Of a DNA stretch of 64,000 bases, positions 43,440 through 52,195 are shown piece by piece. Numbering within the stretch: position 1 is the first letter of the stretch; each line of letters starts with the position of its first letter. The notes beneath the pieces were generated by a model. That model did no database searches and had not been told where the DNA came from. It saw only the letters and a list, made by a program, of their open reading frames with translations. Source of the stretch: Sinomonas sp. ASV486 (lineage in GTDB: Bacteria; Actinomycetota; Actinomycetes; Actinomycetales; Micrococcaceae); contig NZ_JAVFJK010000006.1 in assembly GCF_030908215.1 (NCBI RefSeq), forward strand, positions 1-64,000, given 5' to 3'. The position numbers and the translations under genes were made by a program.

Positions 43440-44297
43440 ATGAGCCAGACAGCCACCGAATTCGACGCGAAGGCTGCCGAGTCCGGCAACAAGGCCACTG
43501 AGCGCTTCAAGGAGAGCGGCAAGCGCGCCGGCATCGACGTGCCGAAGGAGCGCGTTTCGCTGCTTGCCCGTGAGGTCCTCGAGGCCGTCTATTCGACGAT
43601 CCGCGAGCACAAGGTCACGTACGCCGAGTACAACGCGCTCAAGGAATGGCTCATCTCGGTTGGCGAGGACGGCGAGTGGCCGCTCTTCCTGGACGTGTGG
43701 GTCGAACATGTGGTCGAGGATGTCGCGACCGAGAACCGGAAGGGCTCCAAGGGCACCATCGAGGGCCCGTACTACGTCCCGGACTCGCCGGCGCAGAACA
43801 CTCCGGCACGCCTGCCGCGTCGCGATGACGAGCCCGGCACCGAGCTGACCTGGAAGGGCCAGATCCGCGACCTCGACGGCAACGGTCTGCCCGGCAAGGT
43901 GGAGATCTGGCACGCGGACGGTGCGGGCTTCTACTCGCAGTACGCCCCGGGGCTGCCCGAGTGGAATCTCCGCGGGACCGTCCTGGCGGACGAGAACGGC
44001 AATTTCGAGATCCAGACGATGCGTCCGGCCCCCTACCAGATTCCGACCGACGGCGCCTGCGGCAAGCTGATCGCCGCCGCAGGATGGCACGCGTGGCGCC
44101 CCGCGCACATCCACGTGAAGGTCTCGGCCCCGGGCCACGAGCTCATCACCGCACAGCTGTACTTCCCGGGCGACGCCCACAACGACGACGACATCGCCTC
44201 GGCCGTCAAGCCCGAGCTCATCCTCGACCCGAAGCCTGCTGCCGACGGCAAGGGTGAGGAGATGGTCTACGACTTCATCCTGGACCCCGAGGACTGA
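43440..44297 (+). CDS. catA: Catechol 1,2-dioxygenase (intradiol)
   Basis: This 285-residue Fe(III) enzyme cleaves catechol to cis,cis-muconate. The four iron ligands are Y165 (GFYSQY), Y199 (PAPYQIP), H223 and H225 (AHIHVKV), at nearly the same positions as in Acinetobacter CatA. The N-terminal helical dimerisation domain is present. ATG 43440 has AAGGAGG 6 nt upstream; the ATG at 43434 abuts that site and is rejected. It stands alone, since no muconate cycloisomerase or isomerase gene follows; a strong terminator does. Confidence 0.96.
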   Translation: MSQTATEFDAKAAESGNKATERFKESGKRAGIDVPKERVSLLAREVLEAVYSTIREHKVTYAEYNALKEWLISVGEDGEWPLFLDVWVEHVVEDVATENRKGSKGTIEGPYYVPDSPAQNTPARLPRRDDEPGTELTWKGQIRDLDGNGLPGKVEIWHADGAGFYSQYAPGLPEWNLRGTVLADENGNFEIQTMRPAPYQIPTDGACGKLIAAAGWHAWRPAHIHVKVSAPGHELITAQLYFPGDAHNDDDIASAVKPELILDPKPAADGKGEEMVYDFILDPED

Positions 44298-44369
44298 GCT
44301 CAGTCCGCGGACCATCTGCACACACGCTTGGGAAGGCCCAGTGCGGAAGGCCCGCAGCCGTGAGGAACG

Positions 44370-44406
44370 GGCAAGGCCCCGCCGTTGCGCTCGGCGGGGC
44401 CTTGCC
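44370..44406 (+). terminator. catA terminator
   Basis: GGCAAGGCCCCGCC pairs perfectly with GGCGGGGCCTTGCC across a 9-nt loop, 72 bp after the catA stop, followed by TGTTGGTT. Confidence 0.75.
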
Positions 44407-44488
44407 TGTTGGTTCTGCGCTTGCGCCCGCTCCCTTTGCCCGCACGGGGCGACCTCGGCGGAGGAGTGGGGCGCCCCTGAAGACCACA

Positions 44489-44518
44489 GCACCCCCGGTC
44501 CGTGTGGACCGGGGGTGC
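44489..44518 (-). terminator. Terminator of tRNA-Arg
   Basis: A 13-bp stem GCACCCCCGGTCC/GGACCGGGGGTGC with loop GTGT lies 5 bp beyond the 3' end of the tRNA. The stem is the same CCCCCGGTCC module as the hairpins at 49-77 and 1399-1430. Confidence 0.7.
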
Positions 44519-44523
44519 AGCTG

Positions 44524-44596
44524 TGCCCTCGATAGGATTCGAACCTACGGCCTTCTGCTCCGGAGGCAGACGCTCTATCCCCTGAGCTACGAGGGC
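44524..44596 (-). tRNA. tRNA-Arg (anticodon CCG)
   Basis: This 73-nt minus-strand cloverleaf has acceptor GCCCTCG paired with CGAGGGC plus discriminator A, D-arm GCTC/GAGC, and anticodon stem TCTGC/GCAGA around loop CTCCGGA. The anticodon is CCG, which reads CGG. The variable loop is AGGCC and the T-arm is GTAGG-TTCGAAT-CCTAT. No CCA is encoded. Confidence 0.95.
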
Positions 44597-44716
44597 AGCT
44601 CGTCCAGCCGGTCTTCCCGGCGCGGGACTCATCGAGCTTAGCAGGTGCCCGGGCAGTCCATGCAAACGCCACGCGTGAGGGCCCGAGGCGCGATCGACGA
44701 GGGAGCAGCGCCTCGC

Positions 44717-44959
44717 CTACTCGCGGTAGTTCTCCACGACGCTCGCGGGACGCACGGCCGCCTCGCCCGGGTCCTCGCCGAACTCGCGCTTGGCACGCCG
44801 CTGGCGCAGGAGGTCCCAGCACTGGTCAAGCTGGGTCTCCACGTCGCCGAGACGGCTCGCGGTGGACGCGTCATCCTCCGGGCCCGGAGTGTGGGCGGTC
44901 CTGAGGCGGTGTTCCTCGTCGATGAGCGATCGGATGCGGTCCTGGATGTCTTGGTCCAT
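44717..44959 (-). CDS. DUF2630-family small helical protein
   Basis: The protein has 80 residues, all predicted helix. It starts MDQDIQDRIRSLIDEEHRLR and has ETQLDQCWDLLRQRRAKREFGEDP near the middle, the hallmark of the actinobacterial DUF2630 family of unknown function. The ATG at 44959 has -10 TACCCT exactly 6 nt upstream and no Shine-Dalgarno site, so the message is probably leaderless. Longer in-frame openings lack family resemblance. Confidence 0.85.
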   Translation of the reverse strand: MDQDIQDRIRSLIDEEHRLRTAHTPGPEDDASTASRLGDVETQLDQCWDLLRQRRAKREFGEDPGEAAVRPASVVENYRE

Positions 44960-44965
44960 GCGCTC

Positions 44966-45039
44966 AGGGTACCCCCGCGCCTTTCCGCCCCGGCGGTGGT
45001 GGACGCGCTTACCGGGCGCGCCGCCTTCCGGTATACCGT
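44966..45039. promoter_or_regulatory. Divergent leaderless promoters (DUF2630 and MFS genes)
   Basis: TACCCT on the minus strand (44971-44966) and TACCGT on the plus strand (45034-45039) each lie 6 nt from their start codons in the 86-bp gap. Confidence 0.45.
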
Positions 45040-45045
45040 CGGCTC

Positions 45046-46338
45046 GTGAACCAGAAGCGCGTGAGGGATGCAGCAGCTCGCCCATGGCGTGGCCGCCTGC
45101 TCGTGATGGCCGGCGTCCTCCTCGTCGCCTTCACCCTCCGCACCGCCGTGACGAGCGTGCCCCCACTGACGCCGCTGATCGGCGGGGAGATCCTCCCGCC
45201 GTGGCTCCTGGGCCTGCTCGGCATGGTCCCGACGGCCCTCTTCGGAGTTGCTGGCCTCCTCACGCCCCTCATCATGCGGGCGTGGAGCGTCGAGGCGATC
45301 GCGGTGGCCGCGATGGCGGTCTCGGGCGCCGGACAGATCCTGCGGGCCGGATCGGGGGAGACCGGACTGTTCTTCGCCGGCTCGATCCTCGCGCTCGCGG
45401 GCATGGGCGTGGGCAACGTGGTGCTCCCGCCGATGGTGAAGAAGTACTTCCCGGACCGCGTCGGCCTCGTCACCGCTCTGTATGTGACGGTCGTGAGCCT
45501 GGGCACCGCCGTGCCGCCGCTTCTCGCCGTCCCCGTGGCCGAAGCGGCAGGGTGGCGTACATCGATCGGCTGGTGGGCCGCGATCAACGTGCTCGCGATC
45601 CTTCCCTGGCTTCGCGTGTGGCCGCCCCGCGGGCGCGGTGGCATGGGGGCGGCAGCGGCGCAAGCTGCGCGCGACGCCGCGGACGCACCACGCGTCGTTG
45701 TCCGGCCCTGGCGTTCTCCCGCGGCCTGGGCGCTGGCCCTGCTCTTCGGCTGCACCTCCCTGAACACGTACACGATGTTCGCGTGGCTCCCCACGATCGT
45801 CTCCGAGGCCGGCCTCAGTGCGGGCGCGGCCGGCTTCCAGCTTGCACTGTTCGCCGGTCTAGGCCTCCCGACGAGCCTCTTCGTCCCGGTGCTGGCAGGG
45901 CGTCTGCGCAACCCGTTTCCCCTCGTCGTCTTCGGACTCGCGTGCTTCGTGGGCGGGTACCTCGGGCTGTGGCTCGCGCCCGGCACGGCGACGTGGGTGT
46001 GGGTGAGCCTCGCAGGCCTCGGCCCCACGACGTTCCCCCTCGCCCTGGTCCTGGTCAACCTGCGCACCCGAACGCATCAGGCCTCCGGGGCTGTCTCCGG
46101 CTTCGCCCAGGGCATCGCGTACACGATCGCGTGCGCGGGACCCCTCGTGGCGGGGCTCCTGCACGAGGCCACCGGAGGGTGGACCGCGATGTTCGGTTTC
46201 CTCGCGGCCACGCTCGTGGTCCTGGGAGTCTCCGGATGGGTCATCTGCAGGCCGCATTTCATCGACGAGCAGCCCCGTGTCGTCGAGTTCGCAGAGCGTC
46301 CGCGGTTTCAGCCCGACGCCGCGCCGCCGGTAGGCTAG
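45046..46338 (+). CDS. MFS transporter, CynX/NimT-like family
   Basis: This 430-residue MFS protein has about 12 hydrophobic segments. The opening AGVLLVAFTLRTAVTSVPPLTPLI and the block AGSGETGLFFAGSILALAGMGVGNVVLPPMVKKYFPDRVGLVTALY are characteristic of the CynX/NimT (cyanate or nitroimidazole) group; the substrate is unknown. GTG 45046 fits the leaderless pattern. It ends 5 bp before the argS start, but argS has its own -10 box inside the end of this gene. Confidence 0.85.
   Translation: MNQKRVRDAAARPWRGRLLVMAGVLLVAFTLRTAVTSVPPLTPLIGGEILPPWLLGLLGMVPTALFGVAGLLTPLIMRAWSVEAIAVAAMAVSGAGQILRAGSGETGLFFAGSILALAGMGVGNVVLPPMVKKYFPDRVGLVTALYVTVVSLGTAVPPLLAVPVAEAAGWRTSIGWWAAINVLAILPWLRVWPPRGRGGMGAAAAQAARDAADAPRVVVRPWRSPAAWALALLFGCTSLNTYTMFAWLPTIVSEAGLSAGAAGFQLALFAGLGLPTSLFVPVLAGRLRNPFPLVVFGLACFVGGYLGLWLAPGTATWVWVSLAGLGPTTFPLALVLVNLRTRTHQASGAVSGFAQGIAYTIACAGPLVAGLLHEATGGWTAMFGFLAATLVVLGVSGWVICRPHFIDEQPRVVEFAERPRFQPDAAPPVG
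46331..46336 (+). promoter_or_regulatory. -10 box for leaderless argS
   Basis: TAGGCT lies 7 nt before the GTG at 46344, overlapping the last codons of the MFS gene. No Shine-Dalgarno site is present. Confidence 0.5.
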
Positions 46339-46343
46339 GGCGC

Positions 46344-48002
46344 GTGACTCCCGAAGAACTTTCCACCGCCATTTCCGCCTGTCTCGCCGACGCCGTGCGC
46401 GCCGGCGAGATCATCGTGGACGTGCCGGACGGAATCCGCGTGGAGCGGCCCAAGAACAGGGAGCACGGTGACTGGGCCACGAACATCGCGCTGCAGCTCG
46501 GCAAGCAGGCCGGCATGGCCCCGCGCCAGTTCGCCGAGGTCCTCGCGGCACGTCTGGCGTCGATGGACGGCGTCGCAGCGGTCGAGGTCGCCGGCCCCGG
46601 CTTCCTCAACATCACCCTCGACGCCGCCGCGGCCGGCGCGCTCGCCAAGGCCATCGTCGAGGCCGGCGCCGCGTACGGGACCACCGATGCGCTCGCGGGC
46701 CATGTGGTCAACATGGAGTTCGTCTCCGCGAACCCGACCGGACCGCTGCACATCGGCCACACGCGCTGGGCCGCGCTCGGCGATTCGATCGCACGCGTGC
46801 TCAAGGCCTCAGGCGCCGATGTCACCCGTGAGTACTACATCAATGACGCCGGCAATCAGATGAACACCTTCGGGAACTCGGTCCTCGCGCGCCTTCACGG
46901 CCGCGACGTGCCGGACGGCGGCTACCCGGGGCAGTACATCGTGGATCTGGGCCACGAGGTGCTCACCGAACACCCCGACGTGCGCGAGCTCACCGACGAG
47001 GCCGCGCTGCCGATCGTGCGCGAGGCCGCCTACACGGCGCAGATGAAGGACATCAAGGACACCCTCGCCGCCTTCGGGGTGACGTTCGACGTCTACTTCT
47101 CCGAGAGGCAGGGGCTCCACGAGTCCGGCGCGATCGAGACGGCGGTCAAGCGTCTGCGCGAGCAGGGTCACGTCTTCGACTCCGAGGGTGCCGTGTGGCT
47201 GCGCACCACCGATTTCGACGACGACAAGGACCGCGTCCTCATCCGGGCCAACGGCGAGCCGACCTACTTCGCCGCTGATGCGGCGTACTACCTCTCCAAG
47301 AAGGACCGCGGCTTCACCGAGAAGGTCTACCTGCTCGGCGCCGATCACCACGGCTACGTCAACCGCCTCAAGGCGATCGCCGCGTGCGCGGGCGACGATC
47401 CCGAGGCGAACATCGAGATCCTCATCGGCCAGCTCGTCTCTGTCAACGGCGCAAAGCTGTCCAAGCGCGCCGGGAACATCATCGAGCTCAAGGACCTCAT
47501 CGACTGGCTCGGCAAGGACGCGGTCCGGTATTCGCTCGCGCGGTACCCCGCCGACTCGCCGCTCACGCTCGACCCTGAGCTGCTCAAGAAGAACTCCAAC
47601 GAGAACCCCGTGTTCTACGTCCAGTACGCGCACGCGCGCTCCCGTGGAGCCGCGAGGAACGCGGACGCCGCCGGCGTCTTCCGCACGGTCGACGGTCATG
47701 ACACGTTCGACGGCGCGCTCCTGACCCACGCCACGGAGAACGACCTCCTCGCGCATCTCGCCGCGTACCCCTCGATCGTCGCGAAGGCCGCCGAGTTCCG
47801 CGAGCCGCACCGGGTGGCCCGCCACCTCGAGACGATCGCGAGCGCCTACCACTCGTGGTACGACAACTGCCGCATCTCCCCGCAGGGCGACGAGGAGGTC
47901 ACCGACCTCAACCGGACGCGTCTGTGGCTCAACGACGCCACGAGCCAGGTCCTCGCGAACGGGCTGGACCTGCTCGGCGTCTCCGCACCGGAGAGGATGT
48001 AG
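46344..48002 (+). CDS. argS: Arginine-tRNA ligase
   Basis: This 552-residue class I synthetase charges tRNA-Arg. It has the N-terminal additional domain (1-110), the HIGH motif at 136-139 (NPTGPLHIGHTRW), a KMSKS equivalent KLSKRAGN near 372 and the DALR anticodon-binding domain to YHSWYDNCRI near the end. GTG 46344 gives a family-like N-terminus; the frame is open far upstream through the MFS gene without resemblance. Confidence 0.96.
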   Translation: MTPEELSTAISACLADAVRAGEIIVDVPDGIRVERPKNREHGDWATNIALQLGKQAGMAPRQFAEVLAARLASMDGVAAVEVAGPGFLNITLDAAAAGALAKAIVEAGAAYGTTDALAGHVVNMEFVSANPTGPLHIGHTRWAALGDSIARVLKASGADVTREYYINDAGNQMNTFGNSVLARLHGRDVPDGGYPGQYIVDLGHEVLTEHPDVRELTDEAALPIVREAAYTAQMKDIKDTLAAFGVTFDVYFSERQGLHESGAIETAVKRLREQGHVFDSEGAVWLRTTDFDDDKDRVLIRANGEPTYFAADAAYYLSKKDRGFTEKVYLLGADHHGYVNRLKAIAACAGDDPEANIEILIGQLVSVNGAKLSKRAGNIIELKDLIDWLGKDAVRYSLARYPADSPLTLDPELLKKNSNENPVFYVQYAHARSRGAARNADAAGVFRTVDGHDTFDGALLTHATENDLLAHLAAYPSIVAKAAEFREPHRVARHLETIASAYHSWYDNCRISPQGDEEVTDLNRTRLWLNDATSQVLANGLDLLGVSAPERM

Positions 48003-48005
48003 CCA

Positions 48006-49586
48006 GTGGCAGACCTGACTTCAGAGGGGGCGTCGCCGCTCGCCCCCGAGTGGCTCGCCGTCCCCGCGGACCTCAACAGGCTGGTGCCGGAGCTCTGGGC
48101 GCACGACGTCGCGCGGCGCCCCGGCGGCGGCGTCGCCTCCGGGGAACTGGCGGTCGGAGGCCTGGGCGTCGGCGACATCAAGTCCGCGTACGGCTCGCCG
48201 GTGTTCGTCCTGAGCGAGCCGGACTTCCGGGCCCGCGCACGTGCCTTCAAGACCGCCTTCGATGCCGCGTTCGCGGACATCTGCGGGGGAGTGGACGTCT
48301 ACTACGCCGGCAAGTCGTTCCTGTGCACGGCCGTCGCGACCTGGGTGCGCGAGGAGGGGCTGCGGCTCGACACGGCCTCCGGCGGCGAGCTCGCCGTCGC
48401 GGAGCGTGCCGGGACGCCGGGCGAGCTCATCGGACTGCACGGGAACAACAAGTCCGACGCCGAGATCCGACGCGCGCTCGACTACGGTGTGGGCAGGATC
48501 ATCGTGGACAGCCTCGACGAGCTCGAGCGCGTGGCGCGCATCGCCGCCGAACGCGGCACGGACACCCCCGGGGCCGTGGATGGCACCGAGGCAGCGCGTG
48601 CCAAGGTCATGCTCCGGCTGACCCCGGGCATCCACGCCCACACGCACGAGTTCATCGCGACCGCGCACGAGGACCAGAAGTTCGGCCTCTCGATGGCGCC
48701 GGGCACCGCAGGTACAGGGTTCAGCGGCTCGGGCTTCGATGGCGAGACTGGGGCTGGCACAGCGAGCATGGCCGAGGAGGCCGTCGCGGCGGCCGCGGGC
48801 CACGACAGCATCGAGCTCCTTGGCGTCCATTGCCACATCGGCTCGCAGATCTTCGAGCCCGAGGGCTTCGAGGCCGCGGCCCTGCGGCTCATCTCATTCG
48901 TCGCCGCCATGCGGGAGGCCTACGGGGTCGGGCTGCCCGAGATGGACCTCGGCGGCGGCTACGGCATCGCCTATGTGCCGGGGGACGCGCCACGACCGCC
49001 GGCCGAGATCGCGACGGCGCTCGCCGCCGTCGTGCGCGACGCGTGCGCGCGGCACGGAATAACCCCGCCGCGGATCTCGATCGAGCCCGGCCGCGCGATC
49101 GTGGGTTCGACGACGTTCACGCTGTACGAGGTCGGGACGGTCAAAGACGTAGTCGTTGATGTGCCAGTCGTTGATGTGCCAGTCGTCGATGCACCGGACG
49201 GTGCGACGCCGGGCCTGACCGCCGTGCGGCGCTACATCTCGGTTGACGGCGGCATGAGCGACAACGCCCGCCCCGTCCTGTATGACGCCGACTACTCGGT
49301 GGTCCTCGCGAACCGGACCTCGCACGCCGCGGCGCAGCTCACGCGCGTGGTCGGCAAGCACTGCGAGAGCGGCGATATCGTGGTCCGCGACGCCTACCTT
49401 CCCTCGGATGTGCGAGCGGGCGATCTGCTGGCGGTCCCGGGCACCGGCGCGTACTGCTGGGCGCTCTCGAGCAACTACAACTACCTTGCCCGGCCCGGCG
49501 TTCTGGCCGTCCGGGACGGCGCGGCCCGCTGGATCGTCCGTGGAGAGACCGAAGACGACCTGCTCTCCCGCGACATGGGCGTGTAG
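48006..49586 (+). CDS. lysA: Diaminopimelate decarboxylase with a repeat insert
   Basis: This 526-residue PLP enzyme makes lysine from meso-diaminopimelate. Cofactor lysine K103 is in VYYAGKSFLC, with the HCHIGSQIFE and glycine-rich GGGYGIAY blocks and C-terminal CESGD. Two insertions enlarge it: one around residues 235-258 (GTAGTGFSGSGFDGETGAG) and one at about 383-405 made of VVDVP, VVDVP, VVDAP units between GTVKD and RRYISVDGG. GTG 48006 lies 3 bp after argS. Confidence 0.94.
   Translation: MADLTSEGASPLAPEWLAVPADLNRLVPELWAHDVARRPGGGVASGELAVGGLGVGDIKSAYGSPVFVLSEPDFRARARAFKTAFDAAFADICGGVDVYYAGKSFLCTAVATWVREEGLRLDTASGGELAVAERAGTPGELIGLHGNNKSDAEIRRALDYGVGRIIVDSLDELERVARIAAERGTDTPGAVDGTEAARAKVMLRLTPGIHAHTHEFIATAHEDQKFGLSMAPGTAGTGFSGSGFDGETGAGTASMAEEAVAAAAGHDSIELLGVHCHIGSQIFEPEGFEAAALRLISFVAAMREAYGVGLPEMDLGGGYGIAYVPGDAPRPPAEIATALAAVVRDACARHGITPPRISIEPGRAIVGSTTFTLYEVGTVKDVVVDVPVVDVPVVDAPDGATPGLTAVRRYISVDGGMSDNARPVLYDADYSVVLANRTSHAAAQLTRVVGKHCESGDIVVRDAYLPSDVRAGDLLAVPGTGAYCWALSSNYNYLARPGVLAVRDGAARWIVRGETEDDLLSRDMGV
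49152..49196 (+). repeat. 15-bp tandem repeat in lysA
   Basis: Two identical units GTCGTTGATGTGCCA (49152-49166, 49167-49181) and a diverged third (to 49196) encode the pentapeptide VVDVP. Confidence 0.9.
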
Positions 49587-49631
49587 CCCGTGAGGGACGA
49601 GACAGTGAGCGAAGAGACAGAGGGAGAGACG

Positions 49632-51035
49632 ATGACGGAAGCGGCGGACACGGTCACGCGGGCGATGGCCGAGGGCAGCACCCTCACCGAGGCGCCCCGT
49701 GTGCTGAGGGTTGCACTGCTGGGCGGCGGGACGGTCGGATCCCAGGTGGCGAGGATCCTCCTCGACGACGCCGAGGCGCTGGCCGCCCGGGCGGGCGCAC
49801 GGCTCGAGCTGGTCGGGATCGCGGTGCGCAACGTCGATGCGCCCCGTGACGTCGAGCTGCCGCGTGAGCTCTACACGACGGACGCAGAGTCCCTCGTGGC
49901 GTCCGCGGACCTCGTGATCGAGCTCATGGGCGGCATCGAGCCGGCGCGTACGCACATCATCGCGGCCCTGCGCCGCGGTGCCTCCGTCGTGACGGGCAAC
50001 AAGGCCCTGCTCGCCCAGGACGGCGCAACGCTGTTCGACGAGGCGGACGCGCACGGCGCCGAGCTCAACTTCGAGGCCGCTGTGGCGGGTGCGATCCCCA
50101 TCATCCGGCCGATCCGTGAGAGCCTCTCGGGCGACCGCATCACCCGCGTGCTGGGAATCGTCAACGGCACCACCAACTTCATCCTGGACGCGATGGACAC
50201 GACGGGCGCGCAGTTCGAGGACGTCCTCGCCGAGGCCCAGCGGCTCGGCTACGCGGAGGCAGATCCGACGGCGGACGTCGAGGGGCTCGACGCCGCGGCG
50301 AAGGCTGCGATCCTCGCCTCGCTCGCGTTCCACACGCGGGTGACGCTCGAGGATGTGCGCTGCGAGGGCATCACGGGCGTCACCGCCTCGGACATCGCCG
50401 CCGCCCAGGACGCCGGGATGACCATCAAGCTCCTCGCCATCGCCGAGCTTGTTCCGGCCGGCGCCGCGGGCGACGGGGTGAGCGTGCGCGTCCACCCGAC
50501 GCTCCTGCCGGCCAAACACCCGCTCGCGGCCGTGCGCGGCGCCTACAACGCCGTCTTCGTCGAGGCAGAGAATGCCGGCGCCCTCATGTTCTACGGCGCG
50601 GGCGCGGGAGGTGCTCCGACGGCGTCGGCCATCATGGGCGACGTCGTCACGACCGCACGCCGCATCATCGCGGGCTCCCCGGGCCGCGCCGGAACCACCC
50701 GCACCCTGCCGATCGTGGGCCTCGAGTCCGTCACCACGAGCTACAGCATCGGGCTCGAGGTCGCCGACGAGCCCGGCGTGCTTTCGCGTGTCGCTCAGGT
50801 GTTCGCGGACCACGGCGTCTCGATCGAGACGATGCGGCAGAAGCTGGAGCAGAAGATCGGCCGCGGCGATGTCCTCTCCGCAGCCGAGGAGGGCACCCCC
50901 GGTGCCGGCCGAGCAGAGCTGCGCTTTGTGACCCACCGGGCCTCGGAGGCCGCGCTCGCGGCGACCGTGGCCGACATCAAGAACCTCGACGTCGTCGAAT
51001 CCGTGACGAGCGTCCTGAGAGTCGAAGGAATCTAG
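49632..51035 (+). CDS. hom: Homoserine dehydrogenase
   Basis: This 467-residue enzyme reduces aspartate semialdehyde to homoserine. It has NAD(P) motif [22 protein letters not shown] near 122, [20 protein letters not shown] and [13 protein letters not shown]-terminal ACT domain ([22 protein letters not shown]) is expected to sense threonine. ATG 49632 is chosen for GGGAGA 3 nt upstream; the GTG/ATG 14 codons earlier lacks one. The stop shares a base with the thrC start. Confidence 0.95.
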   Translation: MTEAADTVTRAMAEGSTLTEAPRVLRVALLGGGTVGSQVARILLDDAEALAARAGARLELVGIAVRNVDAPRDVELPRELYTTDAESLVASADLVIELMGGIEPARTHIIAALRRGASVVTGNKALLAQDGATLFDEADAHGAELNFEAAVAGAIPIIRPIRESLSGDRITRVLGIVNGTTNFILDAMDTTGAQFEDVLAEAQRLGYAEADPTADVEGLDAAAKAAILASLAFHTRVTLEDVRCEGITGVTASDIAAAQDAGMTIKLLAIAELVPAGAAGDGVSVRVHPTLLPAKHPLAAVRGAYNAVFVEAENAGALMFYGAGAGGAPTASAIMGDVVTTARRIIAGSPGRAGTTRTLPIVGLESVTTSYSIGLEVADEPGVLSRVAQVFADHGVSIETMRQKLEQKIGRGDVLSAAEEGTPGAGRAELRFVTHRASEAALAATVADIKNLDVVESVTSVLRVEGI

Positions 51036-52195
51036 TGGCCCACCAGTGGCGCGGAGTCATCCGCGAGTATGCAGACCGCCTGCCCGTCACCGAGTCCACG
51101 CGTGTCATCACGCTCGGGGAGGGCGGCACCCCGCTCGTTCACGCACAGAAGCTCTCCGAGCTGACGGGCTCGACCGTCTACCTCAAGGTCGAGGGCATGA
51201 ACCCGACCGGGTCCTTCAAGGACCGCGGCATGACCATGGCGATGACCGCCGCGGTCCAGGCCGGGGCGAAGGCCGTGGTGTGCGCCTCGACGGGCAACAC
51301 ATCCGCGTCTGCCGCCGCCTATGCGACGTCCGCGGGCCTTGCGTGCGCCGTCCTCGTGCCAGAGGGCAAGATCGCCATGGGGAAGCTCAGCCAGGCCATC
51401 GCGCACGGCGCCACCCTGCTGCAGGTGGACGGCAACTTCGACGACTGCCTCGAGATCGCGCGGAAGCTCTCCGACTCGTACCCGGTCTTCCTCGTCAACT
51501 CCGTCAACCCGGCGCGTATCCAGGGCCAGAAGACGGCGGCCTTCGAGATCGTCGACGCCCTCGGCGACGCCCCGGACATCCATGTGCTGCCCGTCGGGAA
51601 CGCCGGCAACATCTCCGCGTACTGGAAGGGCTACAAGGAGTACGCGACGGAGACGACCTACTCGTTCGGTGCGGACGGCAAGGACAGCCAGGACGGCGCG
51701 GAGCACGACGCCGCCCACGAGCGCACGCTGCCCGCTGTCTCCACGAAGCTCCCGGTCATGTGGGGCTTCCAGGCGGCCGGCGCTGCCCCCTTCGTCGCCG
51801 GGCACCCCATCACTCACCCCGAGACGATCGCGACCGCGATCCGGATCGGCAACCCGGCCTCGTGGGACACGGCCGTCGCCGCGCGCGACGAGTCCGGCGG
51901 GCTCATCGACGCCGTGACGGACGGCGAGATCCTCGCCGCGCACCGCTGGCTGTCCGCGAAGGAGGGCGTGTTCGTTGAGCCGGGCTCGGCCGCGTCCGTC
52001 GCTGGCCTGATAAAGATGCACGAGGGCGGCAGGGTCCCCACTGGCAAGACGATCGTGTGCACCGTCACCGGCCATGGCCTCAAGGACCCGCAGTGGGCCC
52101 TCCGCACCGCCGACGGCGGCGAGGTCGTTCCCGTCAAGGTGAGCAACGACGTCGTGAGTGTCGCGGACGCACTGGGGCTGGAGTCCGGCGCCTGA
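51035..52195 (+). CDS. thrC: Threonine synthase
   Basis: This 386-residue PLP enzyme converts O-phosphohomoserine to threonine. Lysine K62 is in [14 protein letters not shown], with [16 protein letters not shown] and the phosphate loop [18 protein letters not shown] start overlaps the hom TAG by one base (TAGTG). A short acidic insertion ([16 protein letters not shown]) lies around 220. Confidence 0.96.
   Translation: MAHQWRGVIREYADRLPVTESTRVITLGEGGTPLVHAQKLSELTGSTVYLKVEGMNPTGSFKDRGMTMAMTAAVQAGAKAVVCASTGNTSASAAAYATSAGLACAVLVPEGKIAMGKLSQAIAHGATLLQVDGNFDDCLEIARKLSDSYPVFLVNSVNPARIQGQKTAAFEIVDALGDAPDIHVLPVGNAGNISAYWKGYKEYATETTYSFGADGKDSQDGAEHDAAHERTLPAVSTKLPVMWGFQAAGAAPFVAGHPITHPETIATAIRIGNPASWDTAVAARDESGGLIDAVTDGEILAAHRWLSAKEGVFVEPGSAASVAGLIKMHEGGRVPTGKTIVCTVTGHGLKDPQWALRTADGGEVVPVKVSNDVVSVADALGLESGA

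Noticed and set aside
44298-44523. Small gene between catA and tRNA-Arg
   Set aside because: The space is taken up by two strong hairpins and no frame has a ribosome binding site.
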